DNA of 64,000 nt from JADKAV01 sp963704075 (GTDB lineage: Bacteria > Actinomycetota > Actinomycetes > S36-B12 > UBA10799). Shown here one piece after another: positions 27,271-36,255 of this stretch. Below the pieces are notes generated by a model, which saw nothing but the letters and a program-made list of their open reading frames with translations, did no database searches and was not told the origin of the DNA. Numbering within the stretch: position 1 is the stretch's first letter; each line of letters opens with the position of its first letter. Both the position numbers and the translations under genes were made by a program. The stretch covers positions 248,001 to 312,000 of the forward strand of contig CAVPGV010000004.1 in the NCBI GenBank assembly GCA_963704075.1, written 5' to 3'.

Positions 27271-28363
27271 TCACCGCCGCGACAGCGACGCCTCCGGCCG
27301 CGAGACCATCAGCGCCAGTCCGCCCAGACCGATCAGGAACACGACCAGCGCCAGCGGCCACGGGATCAGGGCGACCGCCACCGCCGAGAACGCGATCAGT
27401 GCGGTCCAGGCATGCATCAGTCCGACGGCTCGCCGGTGGGAGTGACCCAATTCGATCAGCCGGTGGTGCAGGTGCTCCTTGTCGGGGGCGAACGGGCTGC
27501 GACCACGGCGGGTGCGCCGCACAACAGCCATCCCGACATCGATCAGACGGGACCGCGATCACCGCCAGCGGCAGGAGCAGGGGCAGGATCGCCGGCAGCA
27601 GCAGCTCACCGCGCACCGCACTCGGGTCGACCCGCCCGGACAGCATGATGGCGCTGGCCGAGAGCAGCAGCCCGATGAGCATCGAACCGGTGTCTCCCAT
27701 GAACAGTTTGGCCGGATTCAGATTGTGTGGCAGGAAGCCCACACAGATCCCGGCCAGCAACGCGCAGATCAGGGCGGCCAGCGTCGCCCGGTCGAATCCG
27801 AACTCAACGGACAACAGGAACGCGTACACGAAGAACGCCGTAGCGGCGATGCCCACGATGCCGGCGGCAAGTCCGTCGAGACCGTCGACGAAGTTCACGG
27901 CGTTGATGGTCAGGACGACGAACAGCACCGTCAGCAGCACGCTGGTCAGCGGGTCGAGCACCAGCGTGCCGCCGATCGGCAGCCACACCATCTGGATGCC
28001 CAGGAACGCCATGGAGCCGGCGGCCAGCACCTGGCCGGCGAACTTCGTCGGGGCATCGAGACCGAAGCGGTCGTCCAGCAGCCCGAGCACCACGATCAGT
28101 GTCGAGCCGACGATCAGGGCCAGCGGTTGTCGGTTCGCCCCGAACACCTCGCTGAGTTCGGGCAATCGACTGGCCACGAGCATCCCGGCGAGAAACCCTG
28201 CGTACATCGCGAGCCCGCCCCACCGCGGCGTGGCCTTGGCGTGGATGTCCCGGTCACGGACCTCCGCCATCGCCTTGGCCGAGATCGCCAATCGGCGGAC
28301 CGCCGGCGTCAGCAGATAGGTCACCGCCGCCGCGACGACGAAGCAGACCAGGTACTCGCGCAC
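27271..28363 (-). CDS. wecA: WecA-type polyprenyl-phosphate sugar-1-phosphate transferase (one frameshift)
   Basis: About 363 residues, eleven or so transmembrane helices. The family's cytoplasmic acidic motifs are clear: RWGGLAMY, LLDDRFGL, NAVNFVDGLDGLAAG, NPAKLFMGDTGSM and, after the shift, HLHHRLIELGHS. It moves GlcNAc-1-phosphate (or a related sugar) from UDP-sugar to decaprenyl phosphate, the start of arabinogalactan or other cell-wall glycan synthesis. The frame breaks near 27545 by an extra T. The place just upstream of atpI is conserved in actinobacteria (Rv1302). Confidence 0.9.
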
Positions 28364-28372
28364 GGCGCGGCG

Positions 28373-29635
28373 TCAGCCGACGGGATATGCGGGGAACTCC
28401 CCGACCAGGCCGTCCACACCGGCACGGACCTCGGGACCAGCATCCGGTTCTCGCACCGCACGGGCGATCAGCCCGGCGATCTCCTTCATCTGGGCAACCC
28501 CCATGCCCTGGGTGGTCACGCTGGGCGTGCCGACCCGGATGCCACTGGCGATACTCGGGGGCTGCGGGTCGAAGGGGATGGCGTTCTTGTTCAGCACGAT
28601 TCCCGCGGCGTCACAGCGCTGCTCGGCCTCGGCACCCGTGACGCCTAGCGGCTGCAGGTCGAGCAGCGCCAGGTGGGTGTCCGTGCCGCCGGTGACCGCG
28701 CGCATGCCCTCGGCCTCCAGACCAGCGGTGAGCGCCTGCGCGTTCTCGATGACCGCGCGGGCGTATTGCTGGTACTGCGGCGTGGACGCCTCCTTGAGCG
28801 CGACGGCCTTCGCCGCCACCGCATGCATCAGAGGACCGCCCTGCATCATCGGGAACACGGCCTTGTCGATCGCTGCTGCGTGCTCTTGTGTGCTCAGGAT
28901 CATGCCGCCACGCGGCCCGCGCAGGACCTTGTGGGTGGTGAATGTGACCACGTCCGCGTAGGGAACTGGACTGGGGATCGCCTTGCCCGCGACCAGGCCG
29001 ATGAAGTGCGCGGCGTCAACCATGAGCACGGCGCCGACTTCATCGGCGATCTCACGGAAGGCCGCGAAGTCGATCAGGCGCGGTATCGCCGAACCACCGC
29101 AGATGATCATCTTGGGCTGGTGCTCACGCGCCAGATCGCGGACCTGGTCGTAGTCGATGTCCTCGGTGGCCTGGTCCACTCCGTAGTGGACCGCCTCGAA
29201 CCACTTGCCGGAGAAAGAAACCTTGGTGCCGTGGGTCAGGTGGCCACCATGCGGGAGACTCATCGCCAGGATCTTCTCCCCCGGCTTCACGAATGCGCCG
29301 TAGACCGCGATGTTCGCCGACGCCCCCGAGTGGGGCTGCAGGTTGGCGTGATCGGCCCCGAACAATTCCTTGGCCCGCTCGATGCCGATGGTCTCCGCCT
29401 TGTCGACCTCCGAGCACCCGCCGTAGTAGCGGCGTCCGGGATAGCCCTCGGCGTACTTGTTGCTCAATGTCGATCCGAGCGCGGCAAGCACGGCCGGACT
29501 GGTGAAGTTCTCGCTGGCGATCAACTGCAACCCGTTGCGGGCACGATCGAGTTCGCTGAGCAGGATCCCGGCGATCTCGGGATCCTCCGCTTCCAGCATG
29601 GCGAAGTCCGGACCCCAGAATGGGACGTTGGTCAT
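28373..29635 (-). CDS. glyA: Serine hydroxymethyltransferase
   Basis: 420 residues from ATG 29635, preceded by an AGGAGC ribosome binding site. LIASENFTSPAV, YAEGYPGRRYYGGC, QPHSGASANIAVY and the PLP-lysine motif FTTHKVLRGPRGG are all canonical. It converts serine and tetrahydrofolate to glycine and 5,10-methylene-THF. It lies 9 bp upstream of wecA and is probably cotranscribed with it. Confidence 0.98.
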   Translation of the reverse strand: MTNVPFWGPDFAMLEAEDPEIAGILLSELDRARNGLQLIASENFTSPAVLAALGSTLSNKYAEGYPGRRYYGGCSEVDKAETIGIERAKELFGADHANLQPHSGASANIAVYGAFVKPGEKILAMSLPHGGHLTHGTKVSFSGKWFEAVHYGVDQATEDIDYDQVRDLAREHQPKMIICGGSAIPRLIDFAAFREIADEVGAVLMVDAAHFIGLVAGKAIPSPVPYADVVTFTTHKVLRGPRGGMILSTQEHAAAIDKAVFPMMQGGPLMHAVAAKAVALKEASTPQYQQYARAVIENAQALTAGLEAEGMRAVTGGTDTHLALLDLQPLGVTGAEAEQRCDAAGIVLNKNAIPFDPQPPSIASGIRVGTPSVTTQGMGVAQMKEIAGLIARAVREPDAGPEVRAGVDGLVGEFPAYPVG

Positions 29636-29664
29636 GGTTGCTCCTGAAGAATGGTCTGCCCGCC

Positions 29665-29670
29665 AGTGTA
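29665..29670 (-). promoter_or_regulatory. -10-like TACACT for glyA
   Basis: Minus-strand TACACT about 30 nt before the glyA ATG. Unlike most starts in the window, it gives a short leader with a ribosome binding site. Confidence 0.4.
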
Positions 29671-29772
29671 CGGGGGTAGCAGCGTCTCGGGTCGGCGCGG
29701 CGTGACCGGCGCGTATCGGTCGAGAGGCGCACCCAACGCCGGTGGTCGCCGCAAGCGGGTGGGAGGCCCTGC

Positions 29773-29778
29773 CACAAT
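29773..29778 (+). promoter_or_regulatory. -10-like CACAAT, leaderless start of tsaC-like gene
   Basis: CACAAT ends 6 nt before ATG 29785, as at 13131 and 57775. Confidence 0.38.
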
Positions 29779-29784
29779 CACCCC

Positions 29785-30399
29785 ATGATGCGCACGTATC
29801 CGGGCGACGACCCTGGTCTGCGCGCGGCCGGCACTCGAGCCGCCGCTTCAGCGATGCGTTCGGGCCGCTTGGTGCTCGCACCGGCCGACTACCACTACGC
29901 GATCGTCACGGACGCGTTCTCGCAATCGGGCCTGCAACGCCTGCGCGAGTTGCGTGAGGTGCCCGCAGGCTCGGCGGTGCCCGTGTTCATCGACCGGCGA
30001 ACGACATTGCATGCCCTGTGGGGAAGAGTTCCCCGGGACGCCGAAGTGCTGGCTCGCGCTTTCTGGCCCGGGCCCCTGACACTGATCGGAAAGCCTCAAC
30101 TGTCCCTCGCGTGGTCCGCCGGCGTGTCGGACGCAGTCGCGATCCGCATGCCTTTGCACCCATGGATGCTGCAGTTGGTGGCTACGGTGGGGCCGATCGC
30201 CGCCACCGGCGCCGGGATCGTCGGCGAGCCCTTGCCGATCGAGTTGTCGGCATGCGACACAACGGGCATCTCGATCGGACTGGACGCAGGTCAGCTACCC
30301 GGCGGGCCGGTATCCACTGTCGTCGACCTGCGCAAAGGGGTGGACGTGGTTCGAGAGGGCGCGATCAGCGCCGACGAGATCGCCGAGTGCGTCGGCTAG
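29785..30399 (+). CDS. Divergent TsaC/Sua5/YrdC-family protein
   Basis: 204 residues with the YrdC fold: ARAFWPGPLTLIG, VAIRMPLHPWMLQLV and the C-terminal VSTVVDLRKGVDVVREGAIS. The usual family role is threonylcarbamoyl-AMP synthesis for the t6A37 tRNA modification. However, the substrate loop normally read as PTDTVYG is PADYHYAI, the KxR motif is replaced by RELREVPAGS, and the SSANxSG motif is ATGAGIVG. So catalysis as TsaC is doubtful. In other actinobacteria this gene follows prmC on the same strand; here it is inverted between glyA and prmC. No frameshift seen. Confidence 0.75.
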   Translation: MMRTYPGDDPGLRAAGTRAAASAMRSGRLVLAPADYHYAIVTDAFSQSGLQRLRELREVPAGSAVPVFIDRRTTLHALWGRVPRDAEVLARAFWPGPLTLIGKPQLSLAWSAGVSDAVAIRMPLHPWMLQLVATVGPIAATGAGIVGEPLPIELSACDTTGISIGLDAGQLPGGPVSTVVDLRKGVDVVREGAISADEIAECVG

Positions 30400-30439
30400 A
30401 GACCAGTCGCGATCGGGGCGCGGTGGCGTGCGCTTCAGG

Positions 30440-30490
30440 CGCGTTGGCGTGACAGAAGCGCGTGACCCGGCCTTGCAGGCCGCCAACGCG
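30440..30490. terminator. Hairpin between convergent tsaC-like and prmC genes
   Basis: A perfect 10-bp inverted repeat, CGCGTTGGCG at 30440-30449 and CGCCAACGCG at 30481-30490, with an inner GGCC/GGCC stem. It lies in the 170-bp gap between two gene ends. No T-run. Confidence 0.4.
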
Positions 30491-30568
30491 GATCGAGGAG
30501 TCGGAAGGGCCGGGGAGTCGAAAAGCGCCCCGTTCGCACTCCAGGGTGCCAAGCGCCGACCCAGCAGA

Positions 30569-31354
30569 TCAAACCAGCACTCCCCCGGTGACCCGTGGTC
30601 GACCCGTCAGGTCCGGCCACGTGCGCACATCTGCGAAGCCCTCGAGCAGCGCACGAAGGCTGGCACCCTGCAGTTCCCCGTGCTCGATGAGGAGCCGGCC
30701 CCCCGGCCGGAGCAGTCGTCGGGCCTGAGCCACCACACAACGGACAACGTCCAGACCGTCGGCGCCGCCGAACAGCGCGACCTGCGGATCGTGCTGAGCC
30801 ACTTCGGGGTCGCGCGGAACCATGTCGTCAGGGATGTAGGGCGGATTGCTGACCACGAGGTCGACAGGACCCAACGCGGAAAGGTCCTCGAGGCAGATAT
30901 CGGCTTGAACCAGCGTGTATCGGCCCTTCGCGTTACGTCGGGCCCACTCCAGGGCCCGTGGATCGACCTCCACGCCGGTCACCGACGCCGTCGTCTCCGT
31001 GGCCAGGCTCAAAGCAATTGCACCGCTGCCGGTGCACAGGTCCACCGCTGACCCGAACGTCTGAGCCAGCGCCAACTCGACGAGGACCTCCGTCTCGGGA
31101 CGCGGTACGAATACTCCGGGGCCGACCTGCATGTCGAGGTACCGGAACCCCGCCGAACCGGTCAGGTGCTGCAGCGGCACGCGGCGGCACCGTTGATCGA
31201 CGAGTTCCTGCAGTGTCTGCTCCTGCTCGTCCGACAGTTCCGGATCGGGCATCCGGGAGCCGGTCACATGCTCGATCAGCCGCCGGGCGTCGGCGTCCGC
31301 CGAGGGCACCTGGGCTTGCCGCAACCGGGCCGCGATGCGGCGGCGCAGGCTCAC
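30569..31354 (-). CDS. prmC: Peptide chain release factor N5-glutamine methyltransferase
   Basis: 261 residues from GTG 31354, which overlaps the prfA stop (GTGA) after a GGCGGAG ribosome binding site. The N-terminal helical domain is followed by a SAM-binding fold: VDLCTGSGAIALSLA and the substrate motif VSNPPYIPDD. It methylates the GGQ glutamine of release factors, fitting its coupling to prfA. Confidence 0.93.
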   Translation of the reverse strand: MSLRRRIAARLRQAQVPSADADARRLIEHVTGSRMPDPELSDEQEQTLQELVDQRCRRVPLQHLTGSAGFRYLDMQVGPGVFVPRPETEVLVELALAQTFGSAVDLCTGSGAIALSLATETTASVTGVEVDPRALEWARRNAKGRYTLVQADICLEDLSALGPVDLVVSNPPYIPDDMVPRDPEVAQHDPQVALFGGADGLDVVRCVVAQARRLLRPGGRLLIEHGELQGASLRALLEGFADVRTWPDLTGRPRVTGGVLV

Positions 31355-32427
31355 ATCGACTCCGCCGACTCCAAGCGCGCCTGCAGGTCGGCGTCGACGC
31401 ATGACTGGATCACCGGGTCGAGCTCACCGGCCAGGACGGCTTCGAGGTTGTACGCCTTGAATCCCGTGCGGTGGTCCGACAGCCGGTTCTCGGGGAAGTT
31501 GTACGTGCGTATGCGCTCCGAGCGGTCGACGGTGCGCACCTGCTCCTTGCGCGTCGCAGAAGCCTCTGCTTCCTTCTCCTCCTCGGCCAGCGCCACCAGA
31601 CGCGCACGAAGGATACGCATCGCCTGTTCCTTGTTCTGCAGCTGCGATTTCTCGTTCTGGCAGGAGACGACGACACCCGTGGGCACGTGCGTGATGCGCA
31701 CTGCGGAGTCGGTGGTGTTCACGCTCTGACCACCGGGGCCCGATGAGCGATACACGTCGATGCGCAAATCGTTCGGATCGATGGTGATCTCGACGTCCTC
31801 GGTCTCGGGGAAGACCAGGACCCCCGCTGCCGAGGTGTGGATGCGACCTTGCGACTCGGTGACCGGTACCCGCTGCACCCGATGCACGCCGGCCTCGAAC
31901 TTGAGCCGGGCGTAGGGCATGTCGTCGATCTCGGTCTGACCCTTGGCCTTGATCGAGATGGTCGCATCCTTGACCCCGCCCAGGTTGGTCTCCTCCATGT
32001 CGATGACCTCGACGCGCCAACCCCGGGCCTGCGCGTAACGGTCGTACATGCGCACCAGATCGCCGGCGAACAGCGCGGACTCATCCCCGCCCTCGCCGGC
32101 CTTGATCTCCAGGATCGCGTCGGAGTCGTCGAGGGGGTCGCGTGGTACGAGCAACTGGCTCAGGCGTTCGGCGACTTCCTCGCGCTGCACTGCGATCTGC
32201 TCGGCTTCCTGCGCGAACGCAGGGTCGGCTTCGGCGAGTTCGCGGGCGGCCCCCTCATCCTCTCCGAGCGTCAGCCATTGCTGGTACAACTCCACGACCG
32301 GCCGCAACTGGGCATGCCGCTTGCCGACGGTCCGGGCTTTCGCAGGATCCGCGTGCAAGGCAGGGTCGGCGAGTGCCGCCTCCAGCCCGTGCAACTCGTC
32401 AACCAGGAGAGCAACCCGCTCGAACAC
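31351..32427 (-). CDS. prfA: Peptide chain release factor 1
   Basis: 358 residues. GAGGDES, the tripeptide anticodon PVT in QRVPVTESQGR, and the GGQ loop SSGPGGQSVNTTDS. Terminates at UAA and UAG. Starts directly after the rpmE stop and is coupled to prmC. Confidence 0.97.
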   Translation of the reverse strand: MFERVALLVDELHGLEAALADPALHADPAKARTVGKRHAQLRPVVELYQQWLTLGEDEGAARELAEADPAFAQEAEQIAVQREEVAERLSQLLVPRDPLDDSDAILEIKAGEGGDESALFAGDLVRMYDRYAQARGWRVEVIDMEETNLGGVKDATISIKAKGQTEIDDMPYARLKFEAGVHRVQRVPVTESQGRIHTSAAGVLVFPETEDVEITIDPNDLRIDVYRSSGPGGQSVNTTDSAVRITHVPTGVVVSCQNEKSQLQNKEQAMRILRARLVALAEEEKEAEASATRKEQVRTVDRSERIRTYNFPENRLSDHRTGFKAYNLEAVLAGELDPVIQSCVDADLQARLESAESM

Positions 32428-32643
32428 CTACTTGGAGGTCGACTTGCCGAAGCGCTTCTCGAACTTCGCGACGCGGCCGCCGGTGTCCAGAATCTTCTGC
32501 TTACCGGTGTAGAAGGGGTGGCACTTGTTGCACACGTCCGCGTGGATGGTGCCGTTCTTGGCCGTGCTGCGGGTCGTGAACTGGTTGCCGCACGAGCACG
32601 TGACAGTGGTCTCGACGTACTCAGGGTGGATGTCGGGCTTCAT
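32428..32643 (-). CDS. rpmE: 50S ribosomal protein L31, zinc-binding type
   Basis: 71 residues. Four zinc ligands in TVTCSCGNQF and DVCNKCHPFYTG show the C+ form. Strong AAAGGAG ribosome binding site. In many actinobacteria a zinc-free paralogue replaces this form under zinc limitation; none is seen here. Confidence 0.97.
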   Translation of the reverse strand: MKPDIHPEYVETTVTCSCGNQFTTRSTAKNGTIHADVCNKCHPFYTGKQKILDTGGRVAKFEKRFGKSTSK

Positions 32644-32704
32644 GATTCTCCTTTGATGGTCCCGGGTCGCCGAAAACGCACAGCGTGAACCGGGGCGTAC
32701 AGCG

Positions 32705-32710
32705 AGTGTA
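32705..32710 (-). promoter_or_regulatory. -10-like TACACT for rpmE-prfA-prmC
   Basis: Minus-strand TACACT about 60 nt upstream of the rpmE ATG, leaving a leader long enough for the visible ribosome binding site. Confidence 0.4.
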
Positions 32711-32729
32711 ACGCGCGGGGTGGTTGCGC

Positions 32730-33173
32730 CTATTCCCCGCCGCTCCACCCTCGGCGCAGACTCCACCAGCCCTCGGCGGTGTCGAATAGCACGATGGCCA
32801 CAACGATCCAGGGCACCGGGTTCAGCAGACCACCGGGGACCGCCTCGAGGATGCCGGGCGAGAGCAGCGATCCTTGCGCCCAGAGCACCACCACGATCGA
32901 CACGAATCCGAGGTTGAGAACGGTGTTCCACGTGGCCAATCGAGGCGTCCAGCGACCTGCACGATACTTGACGATCTCCAGGACCACCATCGCCAGCAGG
33001 ACCACGAGCAGCAGCGTGATCCAGGGAGACCAGGCCGCGGAGTTGAGCACTGGGACCAACACACCGTCGACGGTCACGAGCCAGTGGTCGCGCTGCCAGA
33101 GGATCGCCCACATCAGCACCGTCAGAAGGCTGATCCCGAACACGGTTTCACCAAGTCCGATGCGACGGTTCAC
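32730..33173 (-). CDS. Four-TM membrane protein of unknown function
   Basis: 147 residues from GTG 33173, with a GGAGG ribosome binding site just upstream. Four hydrophobic helices (for example ITLLLVVLLAMVVLEIV and WIVVAIVLFDTAEGWW). It is third in the PadR-HAAS unit, so it is probably a membrane component controlled by that regulator. No family recognised. Confidence 0.6.
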   Translation of the reverse strand: MNRRIGLGETVFGISLLTVLMWAILWQRDHWLVTVDGVLVPVLNSAAWSPWITLLLVVLLAMVVLEIVKYRAGRWTPRLATWNTVLNLGFVSIVVVLWAQGSLLSPGILEAVPGGLLNPVPWIVVAIVLFDTAEGWWSLRRGWSGGE

Positions 33174-33189
33174 GACCTCCGGCAGGTCG

Positions 33190-33661
33190 TCAGGAGTCCA
33201 CTGCCCGTGTCGGCATCGGTGTGTGCGAACGCTCGAGTGCAGCGAAGACGACGGTCACCCAGAACGCAATCTGGACCCCGACCTGGAACACGACACCCAG
33301 CGCGCTGAGCACGCCCTCGATGGGCGAGGCGTCTGTCAGGCCTTGTGCGATGCAGGGAGGCGACGCCGACGATCGGGAGCACGACGAACAGAAGAGTGCG
33401 CAACAGCTGCACGTAGTGGCCGAAGTAGGCAGGACCGATCAGGTGCCGTGGCCTTCCGCCGAACCGTTCGGCAAGCGCCGCGGGATCGCCCAGGTCAGTC
33501 AGCGCGCGGACCTCGGCCTCATCGGGCGGGAGACCCTGCGCCGTCAGATCGTCGACCGCGTCAGCAAGCGACGTACGGAGCTCGGCTGCAACATCGTCAC
33601 GCTGGGATTGGGCCACTCCGGAAACCGCGGCATCCACGTATCTCTCGGTCAACGTGGCCAT
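33190..33661 (-). CDS. HAAS/DUF1700-like membrane protein (one frameshift)
   Basis: About 157 residues. The N-terminal 70 form the helical HAAS-type permease-prefix domain typical of PadR partners (RDDVAAELRTSLADAVDDL, LGDPAALAERFGGRP). Two or more transmembrane helices follow. The frame breaks near 33350 by an apparent extra base; the other frame continues IAQGLTDASPIEGVLSALGV and ends with a TGA just before the next gene's ribosome binding site, which supports the correction. Its ATG overlaps the padR stop (TGATG). Confidence 0.7.
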
Positions 33662-34000
33662 CAGGATCGCTTCCCTTCTGTCGTGAGCTCCTCCAGCGCG
33701 CCGTTCAAGCGCGCCCAGTCCGCAGCCAACCGATCCGCCACGTCACGGCCCGCCGCCGTGGTCTGGTAGTACTTGCGCGGGCGCGTGTCGTCGGTGTTCC
33801 AATCGCTGGTCAGCAGGCCTTGCTTCTCCAAGGCGCCGCAACAACGGGTACAGCGTGTTGGCGTCAACGCCGATCCCGGCGGCTGCCAGCGACTCGAGGA
33901 GTCGGTAACCGTACTCGGGAGTCCGCAGGATCAGCAGACTTGCCAGCACGACCGTGCCGCGGCGCAGTTCCTGCAGATGCATATCCATGCTCGCTGTCAC
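33661..34000 (-). CDS. PadR family transcriptional regulator (one frameshift)
   Basis: 112 residues after removing an extra base near 33840. Winged helix: ELRRGTVVLASLLILRTPEY, GYRLLESLAAAGIGVDANTL, YPLLRRLEKQGLLTSDW and the wing PRKYYQTTAAGRDV. PadR proteins repress their own operon and respond to small molecules or membrane stress. It starts at GTG 34000 (or ATG 33988), directly downstream of a near-consensus promoter, and heads the PadR-HAAS-membrane protein operon. Confidence 0.85.
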
Positions 34001-34006
34001 GCTTCA

Positions 34007-34036
34007 ACTATACCGTTTGTCACACACTATTGTGAA
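34007..34036 (-). promoter_or_regulatory. padR promoter, near-consensus, leaderless
   Basis: Minus-strand -35 TTCACA (34031-34036), 18-bp spacer and -10 TATAGT (34007-34012), with GTG 34000 at the expected transcription start. The spacer holds GTGTGACA and ACTATTGTG sequences that could bind PadR. The best promoter in the window. Confidence 0.65.
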
Positions 34037-34290
34037 GAGCCTTGAGAGAACGTGACTGCCGGAGGTTCGTTCGCCACATGTGGAGATGCAGTCGGCCTCA
34101 CCGCTGGGTTCGTGACCTCAGAGCCGCATCGCCGGAGACGCGGCAGCCGGACCGACCCTTCTGCGTGGCTCAGTCTCCAACCAACGCAGGATTCGGGCTC
34201 TCCGGCCAGTACCGATCACTCGACGTCTACGCTGCGGTCAGCCGGATTCTCGCTCACAATCCACCGCGTGACCTTTGGACCTGCTGCCAA

Positions 34291-34306
34291 CAGAAATCCG
34301 AAGAAC
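34291..34306 (-). repeat. 16-bp intergenic hairpin motif, copy 1 (3' of rho)
   Basis: CAGAAATCCGAAGAAC on the plus strand, 14 of 16 identical to the copy at 40867. On the minus strand it reads as a 3-bp stem (one G-U pair here) followed by TTTC, downstream of rho. Confidence 0.4.
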
Positions 34307-34356
34307 CACACTGCCCACGCGAGGCGCCCCTCCCCGCCGGAACTCCCGGGAACCAC

Positions 34357-34423
34357 GATGCCCGTGTCACGCATTTGCTGCGACACACCCTGGTCGTGGC
34401 GGCAACGTCGTGACACGGGCATC
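34357..34423. repeat. Perfect 15-bp inverted repeat downstream of rho
   Basis: GATGCCCGTGTCACG at 34357-34371 and its exact complement at 34409-34423, separated by 37 nt. About 40 bp past the rho stop. It may be a 3' structure or a binding site for a dimeric protein. Confidence 0.6.
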
Positions 34424-34462
34424 GGTGACCCGTCGCGCCCGGCGAGCGGGCGATCAGACCCT

Positions 34463-36255
34463 CTACAGTTCGCCCATCCCGTCCGGAACCTCTGCCTCGA
34501 GGCCGGCCGGCGTCGTCTGCTGTACCTGGCGCAGGAACTCGTAGTTGTTCTGCGTCTCACGCAGTTTGCTGAGCAGCAACTCGATCCCTTGCATGGTGTC
34601 CAGAGCGTGCAGCACGCGGCGCAACTTCCAGACGATCTTGAGCTCCTCGGTGCTCATGAGCAGCTCTTCCTTGCGGGTACCGGACGCATCCACGTCCACC
34701 GCCGGGAAGATCCGCTTGTCCGCCAGGCGGCGATCCAGCTTGAGCTCCATGTTGCCGGTGCCCTTGAACTCCTCGAAGATGACCTCGTCCATACGCGATC
34801 CGGTCTCCACCAGAGCGGTGGCGATGATCGTCAGTGAACCGCCTTCTTCGATGTTCCGCGCGGCACCGAAGAACTTCTTCGGCGGATACAGCGCGGCAGA
34901 GTCCACACCACCGGACAGGATGCGTCCAGAAGCGGGGGCTGCGAGGTTGTAGGCACGGCCCAGGCGCGTCATGGAGTCCAGCAGAACGACGACGTCCTGT
35001 CCCATCTCCACAAGTCGCTTAGCGCGCTCGATCGCGAGCTCGGCGACGGTGGTGTGATCCTCCGCGGGACGGTCGAAGGTCGAGGCGATGACCTCGCCCT
35101 TCACCGAACGCTTCATGTCGGTGACCTCTTCAGGTCGCTCGTCGACCAGGACCACCATGAGGTGGACCTCTGGGTTGTTCGTCGTGATCGCGTTGGCGAT
35201 TCGCTGCAGCACCATCGTCTTGCCCGCCTTCGGGGGCGAGACGATCAGTCCGCGCTGGCCCTTGCCGATCGGGGCGACCAGGTCGATGATGCGGGTGGTC
35301 ATGTTGTGGCTCTCACCCTCGAGCCGCAGTCGCGCCTGGGGGTACAGCGGAGTGAGTTTGCCGAAGTCCTTGCGCTCGCGCGAGTTGTCCGGGTCGAGTC
35401 CGTTGACCTTGTCGATGCGAACCAGCGGGTTGTACTTCTGCCGCGAGTTCTCGTTGTCACGCTGCGGGCGGATCGCGCCGACCACGTGATCACCCTTGCG
35501 CAGGGCGTACTTCTTCACCAGGCCCAGGCTCAAGTAGGCGTCGGTCGGGCCGGGCAGATAGCCGGTCGTGCGCAGGAAGGCATAGTTGTCGAGCACGTCG
35601 AGGATGCCGGCCACGGGGACCAGGACCTCGTCCTCGCCGACCTCGGGTTCGCTGTCGTCGCGGCGGTTGCGGTTCTGGTCGCGGTCGCGGTCGCGGTCGC
35701 CGCGGTTGCGGTCACGGCCACGACGGCGGCGACTGTTGCGACCGCCGCCCTCGCGGTTCCCGCCTTCGCGGTTGCCGCCTTCGCGGTTGCCGCCTTCACG
35801 GTTCTGCTCGCGGTTGCCGCCTTCACGGTTCTGCTGACGGTCGCGGTTGCCGCCTCGCGGTCCTGCTGACGGTCCCGGTTGCCCTCGCGGTCCTGCTCGC
35901 GGTTGCCGCTCTCACGGTCCTGCTCACGGTCGCCGCTCTCACGGTTCTGCTGCTGGTCATCGGTGCGCGCGGAACGAGCTTGCGGTTCAGGCTTCTCAGA
36001 ACTGCGCTGCTGATCGCTCGACGCATCGGAGGACGACGCGGAGCCGGAGTCCTGCGGGGAGTCGGAGCCGGAGGCCGCCGGCGCGGTGGTCTTGCTGGAG
36101 CCGCCCAGGGCGGCGATGAGTTCACTCTTGCGCATGGATGAAGCCCCGGAGATTCCCTGATCGGAGGCGAGTTTGCGCAGGTCGGCCAGGAGCATGCCGG
36201 ACAGACCGGGACGACGCTTGCTGGCGGGGGCTGATTCGATAGTGGTGTCAGTCAA
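34463..36255 (-). CDS. rho: Transcription termination factor Rho with long low-complexity insertion (one frameshift)
   Basis: About 597 residues. The N-terminal Rho_N helical domain (LADLRKLASDQGISGASSMR) is followed by about 150 residues of low complexity: Ser/Ala/Asp-rich, then DREQDRESGNREQ, then NREGG repeats, then RRRRGRDRNRGDRDRDRDQ. The RNA-binding (ILDVLDNYAFLRTTGYLPG) and ATPase domains follow, with Walker A SPPKAGKTMVLQ, DERPEEVTDM, and LLDSMTRLGRAYN. A missing G near 35857 breaks the frame inside the repeat region; both halves clearly belong together. Actinobacterial Rho proteins carry such insertions, which bind RNA. It is monocistronic with a leader of about 160 nt, allowing autoregulation. 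Confidence 0.95.

Larger units (their letters stand above)
34037..34462. other. 426-bp intergenic region between rho and padR
   Basis: No convincing gene. It holds a perfect 15-bp inverted repeat (34357-34371 with 34409-34423) and one copy of the 16-bp motif (34291-34306). A 52-codon minus-strand frame (34216-34374) contains one hydrophobic helix (LAWAVWFFGFLLAAG) and could be a small membrane protein, but it has no ribosome binding site and overlaps the repeat. Confidence 0.5.

Noticed and set aside
30421..30500. A possible tRNA in the tsaC-prmC gap
   Set aside because: The stems do not make a cloverleaf; only a hairpin fits.
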